Source of the DNA: Allacma fusca
Lineage: Eukaryota; Arthropoda; Collembola; Symphypleona; Sminthuridae
Reading direction: 5' to 3'
Assembly: GCA_947179485.1 (NCBI GenBank)
Contig: OX359249.1
Coordinates: 54,509,402 to 54,573,401 of the forward strand
Length of the DNA: 64,000 nt
The notes under the pieces were generated by a model that did not search any database, was not told where the DNA came from, and saw nothing but the letters and a program-made list of their open reading frames with translations. Positions within the stretch are counted from its first letter, which is position 1. Each line of letters starts with the position of its first letter. Of this stretch, positions 58,701 to 64,000 are shown piece after piece. Made by a program: the position numbers and the translations under genes.

Positions 58701-60551
58701 ATCAGAAATTGTCTCCTTTGCCTCACCATCGGCCAGGGCCTCAATCAAGAGACGCAGTTTCTCCGAGGATGAGTAGACGGTGGATGTCTCGATGAGTGAT
58801 GAAAATTCACTTCTGAACATAGGCCATTCTCTGTGGGCACCGCTAAATTTGGGTACGGCCACACGAGGCGTCTTGAGACGAGAACTAGTAACAGATATGC
58901 TGAGAGATTTGCCAATATCTGTTAGATCTGCACGAACCTTTGTATACGAGGCTTCCAGCGCTGTTTGTGCATTAAGCGCAATGGTTCGCTCGTTAGGTGG
59001 CGTGGCTTGAGGGTCATCCTTAAAGTTTTGGTAACAGCTTAGTCGAAGCTTTTGTACCTCAGAATTTAAGGACGTGAGGTCATCCAAATTGATGGTGACC
59101 TGAGTCGCAGTCAGCTGAGGCCCTGATGTCCTATTATGACTCACGACTTGCTTCTCGTAATCATGTATTTTGTCTGCCAATGCATCGTGCAGATTCACAT
59201 GATCCTGCTTGGATTTCACCATGGTACTGTTGCCTGATGGTGTTCCTTGAGGAGGAGGAGAAGGTGGAGGAACCGGCGGAGGGTTTCCTGGGATCTGCTG
59301 ATGGATCCCGGGACTATGCGGATTAGTCCCTTGAGATGAAATCGGCGGTGGATTTCCTTGAGAGGTCGTCTGATCAGGCTGCTGAGGAGGGAACTGCGTT
59401 TGGCCCTGTGGCTGCGTCTGTTCTCTTCGTGTTGCTCCTGATGGCCCTGCTTGTGGATCAGACGGTTGATCGGTACCCTTCTTTGGGGGCACACTAGAGT
59501 AGTCTGGATTCTTGTCCCTTGAGTCGGAATCCGAGTCGTCAGACCGGCGTGGATCTTCGGGTTGACCACTGCTGGTTCTGAGAGTCTTGAATCTGGTTTC
59601 GATGTCTTCTTCGCCGGTTTCTTCTGTTTCCGCAGTTGAGGAAACTGGATTGTCGTCGGAGTCGACACTGACGTAATAATCGGCCTGGATGAGGCTACCT
59701 AAACCACTGTCTAGGATTTCTTGTTGAAGTTGAACTTCCGATCTTCGAAATCGGGCTTCTTCCTTAGCTTGTTGCTGGCTAGCAACTTCTTCTGCCTTTG
59801 CTTCTGGACTTGGGGGTTCTTCCGGGAGAATGGAGTGAAATTCAGTAAAGGAAATAGATGGATCGTCGATTTGGTCAACTATATAGAGTTTTAATATGTC
59901 CACAAACTCTTGATAAAATTCTTCGTTGAGTTCAACGGCTAGTTTCTTGGCTACTGCCTTTTGAAATTTTCGAAATATAACGACAAAATCGTCGTCTGTG
60001 GGCAAATTTCCAGCGTTAAAATGGCGTGGAAGTTCGACAGTAAAATTGGTAGGTGATACAATGTGGAATTTGAAATTCTGCCTTCGGCGTAGGGTTTCTT
60101 CTACGGGAAATGCGAGAACCTTTGGTGATCCGGTACCACCTTCCTTGGCGGCTTGTAATCTTTCGGCTAAGTAGTTATACTTTCTTGTAGCCTTCGGTGT
60201 TTCACTTGCGGGAACAGTGGCAGCTGCAGCTGCGGTTGCACTGAGTACCTTCGCGGTTGGGGGAGGTTGTCTCTTTCGGATTTCTTGAAGGACCCACTGA
60301 TCGATATCCGGGTAATTTTGTTTCAGAAAGTAGAGATCCAAACGGATCTTCGTACGTATTAATTCGTCGACCTTTGTTTGATTACCAGCCTCTTCATATA
60401 ACTCGATGCCCCACTGGCAGAGATAGTACTGGTACTTCCAGTAATCTATGTCGTAATGGTCTCGACGAATTCTTCCGGTTTTTTCACTTTTGGTACCGGG
60501 AATTCTCGTGTCCGGGTCAGTGTAGTTTTGTAGATCTTCCCACTGAAACAT
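51366..60551 (-). CDS. Gag-Pol-GPCR-Gn polyprotein, 3,061 residues
   Basis: A single uninterrupted frame. Approximate order by residue: Gag N-terminal region 1-560, with a Pro/Gln-rich stretch at 360-440; DUF1759-like domain 560-735; three zinc-knuckle-like motifs 846-910; aspartic protease 935-1095 (DTG at 961-963); reverse transcriptase about 1200-1500 (YMDD 1365-1368); RNase H 1535-1670; integrase 1840-2225 including a DUF5641-like end; signal-like segment 2264-2279; seven-helix receptor 2317-2610; second signal-like segment 2618-2636; cysteine-rich ectodomain 2637-2975; transmembrane helix about 2976-3000; basic tail. One-ORF Gag-Pol is usual for BEL/Pao; continuation through a receptor into an envelope glycoprotein is not. 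The start ATG is the first in the frame, has a weak context, and lies 34 bases downstream of a perfect hairpin. Topology is coherent: Gag-Pol cytosolic, receptor N-terminus outside and C-terminus inside, Gn ectodomain outside. Confidence 0.95.
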   Translation of the reverse strand: MFQWEDLQNYTDPDTRIPGTKSEKTGRIRRDHYDIDYWKYQYYLCQWGIELYEEAGNQTKVDELIRTKIRLDLYFLKQNYPDIDQWVLQEIRKRQPPPTAKVLSATAAAAATVPASETPKATRKYNYLAERLQAAKEGGTGSPKVLAFPVEETLRRRQNFKFHIVSPTNFTVELPRHFNAGNLPTDDDFVVIFRKFQKAVAKKLAVELNEEFYQEFVDILKLYIVDQIDDPSISFTEFHSILPEEPPSPEAKAEEVASQQQAKEEARFRRSEVQLQQEILDSGLGSLIQADYYVSVDSDDNPVSSTAETEETGEEDIETRFKTLRTSSGQPEDPRRSDDSDSDSRDKNPDYSSVPPKKGTDQPSDPQAGPSGATRREQTQPQGQTQFPPQQPDQTTSQGNPPPISSQGTNPHSPGIHQQIPGNPPPVPPPSPPPQGTPSGNSTMVKSKQDHVNLHDALADKIHDYEKQVVSHNRTSGPQLTATQVTINLDDLTSLNSEVQKLRLSCYQNFKDDPQATPPNERTIALNAQTALEASYTKVRADLTDIGKSLSISVTSSRLKTPRVAVPKFSGAHREWPMFRSEFSSLIETSTVYSSSEKLRLLIEALADGEAKETISDLQINDGNWVIAWTRMTDRYDSPRETVHACLRPLLELPALISQSETGLHKLISTVRTTRSQLKQVQLGAVTEAEVLYLHFILGRLDSRTLNEFNQSLPNNDVPALDTCIQFLEKQAKNVGLTKEIRTNSISTLNTSKSQVRSRKEHRVMIATSDSECGYTSSESISAPRSRKLKSKKNQPRGKSPGFKTKRTVATVKRRTSQTRSRSSSVESLPRQGKPTLRPKPGLRVCSYCGSSFHSIYSCGQFMGLNVSQRKDWIKANQRCFNCLGRHQSTDCHSTRTCAICQKRHNTALHSDKTVGFSPKPSVHTVFHQSIKEGEESGLLPTAVVAIEHGRQSVLARCLLDTGAQNSFVTEKVVNRLKLPKTAGDESFSVAGGNTLPVLGKTSFWIRSLKYPDKTFQIDAHILPEITADLPNQPIDIQDWNHLVKVPLADPDFSLPGPIHVLLGIPVIDRLFRSRKIRGQRGTPSEYSTDLGYIVMGPIPAQHANQVLTVYPSKQLEFDIEKFWNIEEIPIQKTLTEQEQICENHYKINTVRLDNGQYQVRWPFKPEHPELGSSRELATSRWMSVENKILRSPEAMASYHAQLQEYLDFNQMEEVPPAELNKTPSYYMPHHAVIKASSTSTKLRVVFDASARTSTGVSLNDILIPGPTVQPKLFDLLRFRLRSVALVADIKTMYRQISVHPDDRDYCRIVWRPDPSQPLKSYRMTVIPFGTSPAPFLACRTLIQVAEDERDNFPQAADTVLQDFYMDDLLASVKDEAAAIELQNQLIKMLSSAHFALRKWSSNSTKVLENIPEDYRETQIPMKIDESDTVKTLGLRWNPATDLFSFQVTIEWKKSHTKRTLLSEISKIYDPLGWLSPTIVKTKILMQGIWTRDLEWDQELPEDLQTLWIDYASQLFNLESIRIPRYLQYVDDNVYELHGFSDASEKAYSAVIYLRGVHNNQVTSRLVVAKTRVAPIKILTLPRLELQGAVLLAQLMHHVRTTWNVPIQTSHYWSDSKIVLHWIQSSPSRWKIYVANRIQQIQDVSDSSQWQHVRSEDNPADCASRGISPEELPAHALWWNGPSWLAETTYNIPDLMSLDGNTTTGEEKKIVLAIKKKIDMRTIIQDLADISSWKKILATMVLLQRVKLLHSFRINWTNPPTPRELDNAEDLLTRLLQQKYFLDVIQNLTDNKSQSTTDRHLRTLCLFLDHQQILRVGGRLRNANLSYHIKHPALLPGNDVIVSSMILHYHKLLAHAGFRTTYNHIRQRYWIHGGNRTVKSIINKCVLCFRLRAKPMEQLMAPLPAYRLNPTRPFLLVGVDYAGPYELKNFCGNRSTKFKVWICLFTCLVSRAIHLELVSSMTYEGFLLALRRFMARRGRPSDIYSDNGLNFVGANNYMSTTVELLMELRQAQDKILPDIQLEKINWHFNPPRAPHQGGVWEACVKLVKTYLKKIVDQDTYNFEEFETILIFTEALVNSRPLTPMSTDPHDLEALTPAHFLVGTSLMWTPEHDLTNLNVNRLDQFQRIQRRSTELWKRWQLEYLTTLQRRGQWQSTQPNLNIGDMVLVMEDNLPPMQWKLGRIKETHPGKDGLVRVTTVETEGSYRSKKGQTEKFTKEFVRPITKLAKLPMDDDIQSEDMDEKKISTATLLTRKRTRKRTTPGKWISTFICMCLIHTTMCEEQPLTKFPEDFTETTTDNGTYQYTEASKPGTRELHKPALMYYAIFLSVIGSLGNIMTVTALCNSSSLRRQTTTWFTLSLSISDFLFSVIALPFTAFRHAGLTWVKDSSWCQLGPFIYYGSVTCSIITITTITINRYIRIVHFHLYHRVFTYRKTTLVIIGIWILSYGFMIPALLGIWGKFAYIASYKSCYLRADKSGRSPRTMMILLQIIVPVITTIMCYIAILYHVVKARKALRRCQSRGNIENSETLDFATTAEKQLTRSIVIIFGCFLMCYMPALTIHTIISKETVHQDIILFCDALTWTLPCLNLLIYTIMNQQYRKAYCQLLWPQEGRRFSISCNLSCLTTLLILFLAITHTGAEAETKNKMTSIFSVCKYQWNTHHEIPMCTRSVQWLKILPDGNICYRTHACASKQAVNTEAKGCIQPEDACPKWNKLELDQLDCQTDELSTDGSLLELPGTQSNLCAVGDYILRHCRHFIEEVKYVPVATIRDKVYPLSSLHLRQEPQLQRFASYNCSGNCENVDCAMGQCRGDTVFCKYFMCNPENTNCVCTYDPKTVVYKIKTDQGDVTPTCWGHLYTLTRKEDRSQTQDHYECDDCEAECTRYGLKVTTPGKVARYIKAQKNPGFVSTMPISESTEVHLTNNMLTATGKLTIELWFPNYDSPTILERNCPRIPVCELITCHLCMDRWGNVSCYNIYQWIILSTLGITLAIIIILVMYVTRALMWISWYACWPARVCLRIQRQRKQRQRNVRGVHRRTDDGTSPLGSVLQPLSTNNIGIRR
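52722..53606 (-). other. Rhodopsin-class (class A) seven-transmembrane GPCR within the polyprotein
   Basis: Residues 2316-2610. Seven hydrophobic helices carry class A landmarks: GN in helix 1 (N2334), SISDFLF with D2363 in helix 2, C2390 before helix 3 and its partner C2469 in the second extracellular loop, NRY (2414-2416) in place of DRY, W2442 in helix 4, P2492 in helix 5, CYMP (2553-2556) in place of CWxP in helix 6, and NLLIY (2588-2592) in place of NPxxY in helix 7, followed by an amphipathic helix-8-like segment. A short N-terminal ectodomain (about 2281-2316) has one N-glycosylation sequon and follows a signal-like stretch (2264-2279). NRY with LLGIWGKF after helix 4 recalls Tre1/moody-type receptors; melatonin receptors also have NRY, so the subfamily is tentative. 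There is no stop at its end: it runs in frame into the glycoprotein. Family role: ligand-activated signalling through heterotrimeric G proteins. Ligand unknown. Confidence 0.93.
53877..55034 (-). other. Integrase with DUF5641-like C-terminus
   Basis: Residues about 1840-2225. The zinc-binding part has H1850, H1855 and C1885-x2-C1888. The catalytic triad is D1920 in GVDYAGPY, D1986 in YSDNGLNF and E2041 in HQGGVWEACVK. The C-terminal part (2120-2225) with WKRWQLEYL and GDMVLV...W.LGRI corresponds to the DUF5641 region found at the end of BEL/Pao integrases. The 5-bp CATAG duplication fits this integrase class. Confidence 0.93.
55542..55949 (-). other. RNase H domain
   Basis: Residues about 1535-1670. 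The expected acidic residues are in place: D1542 in GFSDAS, E1585 in LPRLELQGA, D1615 in WSDSKIVL, and D1661 in the SEDNPADCASRG segment. Confidence 0.9.
56052..56954 (-). other. Reverse transcriptase domain
   Basis: Residues about 1200-1500. Visible motifs are KLRVVFDASA (1242-1251), ALVADIKTMYRQI with the first catalytic Asp at 1289, VIPFGTSPAP and the catalytic FYMDDLL (YMDD 1365-1368), followed by the Pao-type SKIYDPLGWLSP segment (1466-1477). All catalytic aspartates are present. Confidence 0.95.
57267..57749 (-). other. Aspartic protease domain
   Basis: Residues about 935-1095 with the catalytic DTGA motif (DTG at 961-963) in LLDTGAQNSFV and a following flap-like and VLLGIPVIDRL segment, as in BEL/Pao retropepsins (DUF1758 type). 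It is expected to act as a dimer and to cleave the polyprotein. Cleavage sites, including any that would release the receptor, cannot be predicted from sequence alone. Confidence 0.9.
57750..60551 (-). other. Gag region of the polyprotein
   Basis: Residues 1-934. The first 240 residues are charged and probably structured but unassigned. Residues 250-450 are low-complexity, Pro/Gln/Ser-rich. A DUF1759-type capsid segment starts near RVAVPKFSGAHREWPMFR (residues 563-580), a Pao hallmark. An Arg/Ser/Lys-rich stretch (755-840) precedes Cys-rich knuckles: C846-x2-C849-x4-H854-x4-C859, C880-x2-C883-x3-H887-x4-C892 and C898-x2-C901...H905/H910. Role by family: particle assembly and RNA packaging. 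Confidence 0.85.
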
Positions 60552-60584
60552 TGACTGAATCTGGGATGTTGCAGGTCATTTGTG

Positions 60585-60599
60585 CCCCTCGCGGAGGGG
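60585..60599 (-). promoter_or_regulatory. GC hairpin just upstream of the gag start
   Basis: CCCCTC-GCG-GAGGGG on the + strand is a perfect 6-bp stem with a 3-base loop, 34 bases upstream of the gag ATG. It could influence initiation or packaging of the genomic RNA; this is inference from position only. Confidence 0.4.
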
Positions 60600-60661
60600 A
60601 AATGTGCTAGACCGACAATACCTTAAGTAACAGTTAGATCTATAAAAGCGTTTGCCGTTTT

Positions 60662-61045
60662 CTAAGGATGCAGACCTTGGTCATTTAAATCCTGTTCCCA
60701 GTCGAATACTAATTGTTCGTAAGTAAATAACAGATCAAAAATTGTCTGGAATTTTTGATTTATTAATCTATCAGGAATTGAAGGCAATCTTTCTATTATT
60801 CTATGAAAACTATCCTGAATGGACTTCACTTGATCACGCCTATCCTTTATGATTGAAAAGTGGGTGCTAACACCTGTAAAATTACTAACCGGGGATGGAT
60901 TATGCTTATAACCTTCTACTTGCTCATGAAGTGCAATTACCACGTTGTTAGTTAATCTCAATACTTGACCATAAAATTCACTGGTAGTACGGTATGGAGG
61001 ATAGGTCTTAGATGAGGACATAAATGGAGGAATTAGGTTAAGCAA
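60662..61045 (-). CDS. Leader ORF 2, 127 residues, unknown function
   Basis: An open frame between the 5' LTR and gag. It encodes a mostly helical-looking, soluble protein (MLNLIPPFMSSSKTYPP start, Asp/Glu/Gln-rich end DWEQDLNDQGLHP) with no signal peptide, membrane segment or cysteine motif. No family is recognised. Being 5' of gag on the genomic RNA it would be translated before gag unless spliced or bypassed, so it may be a regulatory upstream ORF or an accessory protein. Met 9 is an alternative start. Confidence 0.4.
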   Translation of the reverse strand: MLNLIPPFMSSSKTYPPYRTTSEFYGQVLRLTNNVVIALHEQVEGYKHNPSPVSNFTGVSTHFSIIKDRRDQVKSIQDSFHRIIERLPSIPDRLINQKFQTIFDLLFTYEQLVFDWEQDLNDQGLHP

Positions 61046-61372
61046 TACTATAGTATGGTTTATAAACCCGGAGGAATATCAAAACTAGAAGAGGTGCCCA
61101 GGGTGCTTCACCCACATTAAGTTTCCAAGCATAGTCAGTGGCTTCTAGACACACAAGGTTGCCGGAGTCTTAGTTTTGTTCGTAGAAATTCCTGCTCTCG
61201 ATGGATCTATGTTATACTATAGAATGCTGGGTTAAAGTTTTTTAAAGGATCCTGTGGATGGCAGGGTATAAGAAATAAATTGTAGGATGCAATACAAGGA
61301 TTACCAGCAATATGATCAATGACATGTGAGATGTAATGGTATTGATAAAATTCAACTTAATGCTTTATTTTT

Positions 61373-61714
61373 TCAAAGCCAAGCTTCATTTAAATCTAGT
61401 ATATTTTCATGAGTAATTACTGGAGATGCTTCGTCAATAATATAACTGATTTCTTTACAAATAGAAAAACAACTGTTCAATACTTTTCTACTATAATGTT
61501 TAACAGAGCTGATTGAATTCTGAATATGTTGTGAGTAAAATTCGTCGAGTAGGTGATAGGTATGGAAGAATTCGCTACTTTCTTGACGAGCTTGCTGAAT
61601 TACTTGGTGATGGCTTAAGTCCCTACGTTGAAAACGGCGGAGGTATTTTTCTAAACGGAGATGAAAGGTTGTCACGTGATCCAAAAATTGTTCTGGAGTC
61701 GCGGTATGCACCAT
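61373..61714 (-). CDS. Leader ORF 1, about 113 residues, unknown function
   Basis: The frame is open from inside the LTR (62263), but the first 183 codons cross the LTR edge and a GC-rich tandem repeat and look non-coding. The ATG at 61714 has a favourable context (CATCC before ATGG), so the likely product starts MVHTATPEQFL. It is rich in His, Gln, Arg and aromatic residues, with predicted helices and no recognised domain. It resembles leader ORF 2 in size and helical character; I cannot demonstrate homology. Confidence 0.35.
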   Translation of the reverse strand: MVHTATPEQFLDHVTTFHLRLEKYLRRFQRRDLSHHQVIQQARQESSEFFHTYHLLDEFYSQHIQNSISSVKHYSRKVLNSCFSICKEISYIIDEASPVITHENILDLNEAWL

Positions 61715-61841
61715 GGATGCGGTGAACCCTAACGGTGAAAAACCTGTCGGAGCACAGCCCTCGGGGGCACAAAGATTGTAGCTGACCTGGTAGTCCTCCG
61801 GGACTACGTAGTTGAACAACGGATGGAAGGCCCGTGACGGG

Positions 61842-62107
61842 GCGGGTCGGCGGCAGAAAATGGCGGCGAAACGGCGGCAAACTAACGGCGGCGGGTCGGC
61901 GGCAAATATGGCGTCGAGACGGCGGCAAAATGACGACGGCGGGTCGGCGGCAAAGTCCCAGAATGAGCGGAGATGAGGAAGAAATCCGGGCACCAGCGGG
62001 TAGAACGTAGGCGGCAAAAATGATGGCGGGCCAGAAGAAGGAGGATGGCGGCGGAAGAGCCTAGAGACGACACAAAAGGCAGTTGGCGGGGCTCGGCGGA
62101 GGGCAGG
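61842..62107. repeat. GC-rich tandem repeat in the retroelement leader
   Basis: GCGGGTCGGCGGCA recurs at 61842, 61891 and 61939 (steps of 49 and 48 bp), with further GGCGGCAAAA blocks and GGC-rich sequence to about 62107. On the RNA strand this is a CCGCC-rich leader, strongly unlike the AT-rich surroundings. Confidence 0.8.
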
Positions 62108-62194
62108 ACCTTTTCGGCGGCAGCAACTGGCGTCCTTCTGCTCGGAGCACAATTCGGGATGAATCCGGGGCGGGAGCCTGGAGGAGACCGTAGT

Positions 62195-62212
62195 CGAGAA
62201 GTCGGGGAACCA
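62195..62212 (-). promoter_or_regulatory. Candidate primer-binding site
   Basis: Two bases inside the 5' LTR edge the - strand reads TGGTTCCCCGACTTCTCG. The TGG start fits the CCA tail of a tRNA. The matching tRNA is not assigned, and only the first dozen or so bases look like an acceptor stem. Confidence 0.5.
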
Positions 62213-62214
62213 AA

Positions 62215-62816
62215 TGTTGCGTTGAGCAAAATAAAGAAGTTGAGGAGAAGTTTGTTCAGACAATATTATTTATTTGAACTGATCAAATCCCAAAATTGTA
62301 CTGATTTTACATGCTGAATATGTACACTATTTATACTAAAGTTAGAAGGACAAAATGTGTCAAAAAACAACTTTAAGGTAAATAGTAAAAGTAAAATCTA
62401 ATTAAAGTTGACAATAAGAATTGTAGGAAAAAGTAGAATTATTCAATTTGTTGTTCTTAACTAATTAACATATACGCAAGCAGGCTCTCGTCCGTGGTTT
62501 CATCTTACCACAGGAGTGAGAGGCAATCAATGGTTTAAAGATTGTGTGTGCCGGCATTGGCATTGAAACTCATGCTCAACCGCACACAAATGGGAAACCT
62601 GTTATGAACGGGATTCCTTGTGTGGACGGGAAACCAGAAGGTCGTCTTGTCCACACTTACAATGTCAAGATAAAGAAACATGTAATTAATACTTGTCTCA
62701 CAAGTCATCTTCCTTTTGGGGAATTTTGTTTGTGAGCAACAGGTACATAATCACACGTGCGTATTTGCTTACGTAAATACGTAGTTATGTACTAATATTG
62801 TTTGCATAGCACAACA
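62215..62816 (-). repeat. 5' LTR of the BEL/Pao element
   Basis: 602 bp, TGTTG...CAACA. On the - strand a TATAAATA box lies at 62328-62335 and AATAAA at 62269-62274, about 55 bases downstream, giving a long U3 (about 480 bp), a short R and a short U5. U3 contains CACGTG (62754-62759) and TTACGTAA (62769-62776), both potential bZIP/bHLH sites. The 63-codon ORF on the opposite strand of both LTRs is not considered a gene. Confidence 0.95.
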
Positions 62817-62821
62817 CATAG
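62817..62821. repeat. Target-site duplication CATAG, right copy
   Basis: Exact partner of 49086-49090, next to the CAACA end of the 5' LTR. Confidence 0.95.
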
Positions 62822-64000
62822 TTTTTGTAATTTTCATGAGTACATAATTGGCATGCTCGCCAAAGTTAAGTTTGTCATCAAGCAATACACCTAAATATTT
62901 AAACGACCACACTCTCTCCGATTCTTCACCATCAACCTCTAGCTTACAATCAGTGTTAATAGCCGACGGAGATTTGTTAAACAGAACATACTTAGTTTTA
63001 CTTATATTTATAGATAAGGAATTTTCTTTCATCCAGGTATTTAAATGTAGTAGGCAAGTTTGCATTCGTCTGAAAAGTACATCAATATAAGTATCATAAA
63101 TAAATACCACCAAATCATCAGCATAGCATAACCAGTCAATAACATCATATCCTTTCAAGCAGTCACTTATATCGCTAAAGAAGTATATAAATAACGCCGG
63201 CCCTAATACTGACCCAGCAGGCACACCGTTTAAGTCAGAAAAGGGATTAGATAAGGAATTATTTACATAGATTTTAAAGCTACGCTTATACAGGTAATCA
63301 GCAGTAAATCTTAATAAGTGGAGATTGCATTTAAATTTTCTGTGCATTTTGTTTAAAAGAATTAGCCTAGACACAGAATTAAAAGCTTTCTTCAGGTCAA
63401 TAAATACAGCAAGTACTTTAACTAGAGGCGGATTTAGGTAGGTACATAATTTGTGTATAAGTACAAACACAGCAGTAAAACATGAACGTCGACGTCTAAA
63501 ACCATGCTGTTGCTCATCAACATAATTATCAAGTATACTAACAAGTCTCTTACACACTATTCTCTCAAGGAGCTTATTCAAAAATGGTAATGTATATATA
63601 GCCCTATAGGAATCAGCGTCGTCCATGCTCCCTTTACCTTTATACAGCGGTGTTACAACTGCTTGTTTAAACCTAGCAGGTAGCTGACCACGGAGTAAAA
63701 CTAAATTATATAGTAGCAGAATGGGTGTAACTATAGCCGCATGACTAAAAATATTACCATTTAATACGTCCCTGCCACTACATAATTTTTTCATACCTCT
63801 GAAGTTTTGTTGTAGCTCACGACTGTCAATAGGTACAAAGTCTTCTGAAGAGGGGTGAGGAAGAGCGTTTTTAAACTCCAATATGTCAGTATCTATGTAG
63901 TTGCATGGTACACAGAATGAGGCAGCCAAAGCATTACAAATACCCAAATTATCAGTAACTGGCACATTGTTCATTTTGAGCTTGCTGATATTTACATTTC
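62822..64000 (-). mobile_element. LINE, reverse transcriptase portion, runs off the window
   Basis: The - strand frame is open from the window edge to the insertion point. Non-LTR reverse transcriptase blocks are visible: YKGKGSMDDADSYRAI, HGFRRRRSCFTA, FIDLKKAF, NGVPAGSVLGPALF, the catalytic YADD (about 63114-63125), SINISKTKYVLF and FKYLGVLLDD. These order as in Jockey/CR1-group elements; the clade is not fixed. The ATG at 63974 is not the true start, since the frame continues beyond 64000. The last codons before 62822 join in frame to the LINE part at 49090. No stop is present in the visible RT region, so this LINE was probably coding-competent shortly before the BEL/Pao insertion. Confidence 0.92.

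Larger units (their letters stand above)
49091..62816 (-). mobile_element. Complete BEL/Pao LTR retroelement with GPCR and phlebovirus-type envelope
   Basis: The 13,726-bp element has two 602-bp LTRs with TGTTG...CAACA ends, differing at one position (49651 C versus 62775 A), a 5-bp target duplication, and two large uninterrupted ORFs. The order on the - strand is 5' LTR (62215-62816), primer-binding region, GC-rich leader with two small ORFs, a 3,061-codon ORF (Gag, protease, RT, RNase H, integrase, seven-TM receptor, Gn-like glycoprotein), an overlapping 563-codon ORF (Gc-like glycoprotein), and 3' LTR (49091-49692). BEL/Pao identity rests on the DUF1759-like Gag, the DTG protease, YMDD and the gene order protease-RT-RNase H-integrase with a DUF5641-like tail. 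BEL/Pao members with phlebovirus-like envelopes are known (semotivirus type). I know of no reported member with a GPCR. It interrupts a LINE and looks recently inserted and potentially intact. Confidence 0.95.

Noticed and set aside
59216..59668. 150-codon ORF overlapping gag in another - frame
   Set aside because: It lies across the Pro/Gln-rich, low-complexity part of Gag, where a second frame is often open by chance. No independent evidence.
61715..62263. N-terminal 183 codons of the 296-codon leader ORF
   Set aside because: They begin inside the LTR and cross a GC-rich tandem repeat. The product more likely starts at 61714.
62544..62735. 63-codon ORF on the + strand of each LTR (also 49420-49611)
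   Set aside because: Antisense to the element, identical in both LTRs only because the LTRs are duplicates, and without a recognised domain.

Overview
The window looks like a piece of a large, AT-rich, transposon-laden invertebrate animal genome. A BEL/Pao LTR retroelement (a superfamily known from animals), spliced eukaryotic genes with GT-AG introns, many hAT-type miniature elements and about 32 kb of simple satellite all point that way. I cannot name the species or phylum. There is no bacterial gene organisation.

Layout. Bases 1-15,850 are mostly non-coding and crowded with short non-autonomous DNA transposons. Several have perfect 8-bp target duplications (108-2541, 2863-3732, 6183-6731, 7977-8770, 13457-14334). 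Among them lie one convincing host exon with a Ras-association domain (4656-5883, + strand) and a decayed Ty1/copia gag-protease fragment (about 11664-12684, - strand). A 167-bp tandem satellite (about 15851-16592) leads into a satellite block with a 14-bp monomer, TTATATTTTCGACC and variants, from about 16,593 to 48,360. This monomer has no stop in any frame of the T-rich strand, so the many ORFs there are artefacts. The block holds five copies of a 0.7-0.8 kb hAT-like element and two copies, 19,010 bp apart, of a 1,585-bp terminal-inverted-repeat element. That element carries an intact three-exon gene for a RING, coiled-coil, double-CCHC protein. Shared flanks show that these islands multiplied mainly by duplication of kilobase blocks of the array.

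From 48,361 to the window end there is a non-LTR retrotransposon (LINE) on the - strand, split by a complete and very young BEL/Pao element at 49091-62816 (- strand). Its two 602-bp LTRs differ at one base and it is flanked by a 5-bp duplication, CATAG. One uninterrupted 3,061-codon ORF encodes Gag, aspartic protease, reverse transcriptase, RNase H and integrase, then a complete class A seven-transmembrane G-protein-coupled receptor, then a cysteine-rich Gn-like membrane glycoprotein. A second, overlapping ORF encodes a phlebovirus Gc-type (class II fusion) glycoprotein. A retrovirus-like element with a GPCR set between integrase and a two-part envelope is the most remarkable feature of the window. 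Two small leader ORFs of unknown function precede gag.

How the parts fit: the retroelement has everything expected for reverse transcription, integration and an enveloped particle, plus a signalling receptor that may act on the host cell. The RING element has no transposase and would need one supplied in trans. The host RA-domain exon is the only part of the window that looks like ordinary cellular coding sequence.
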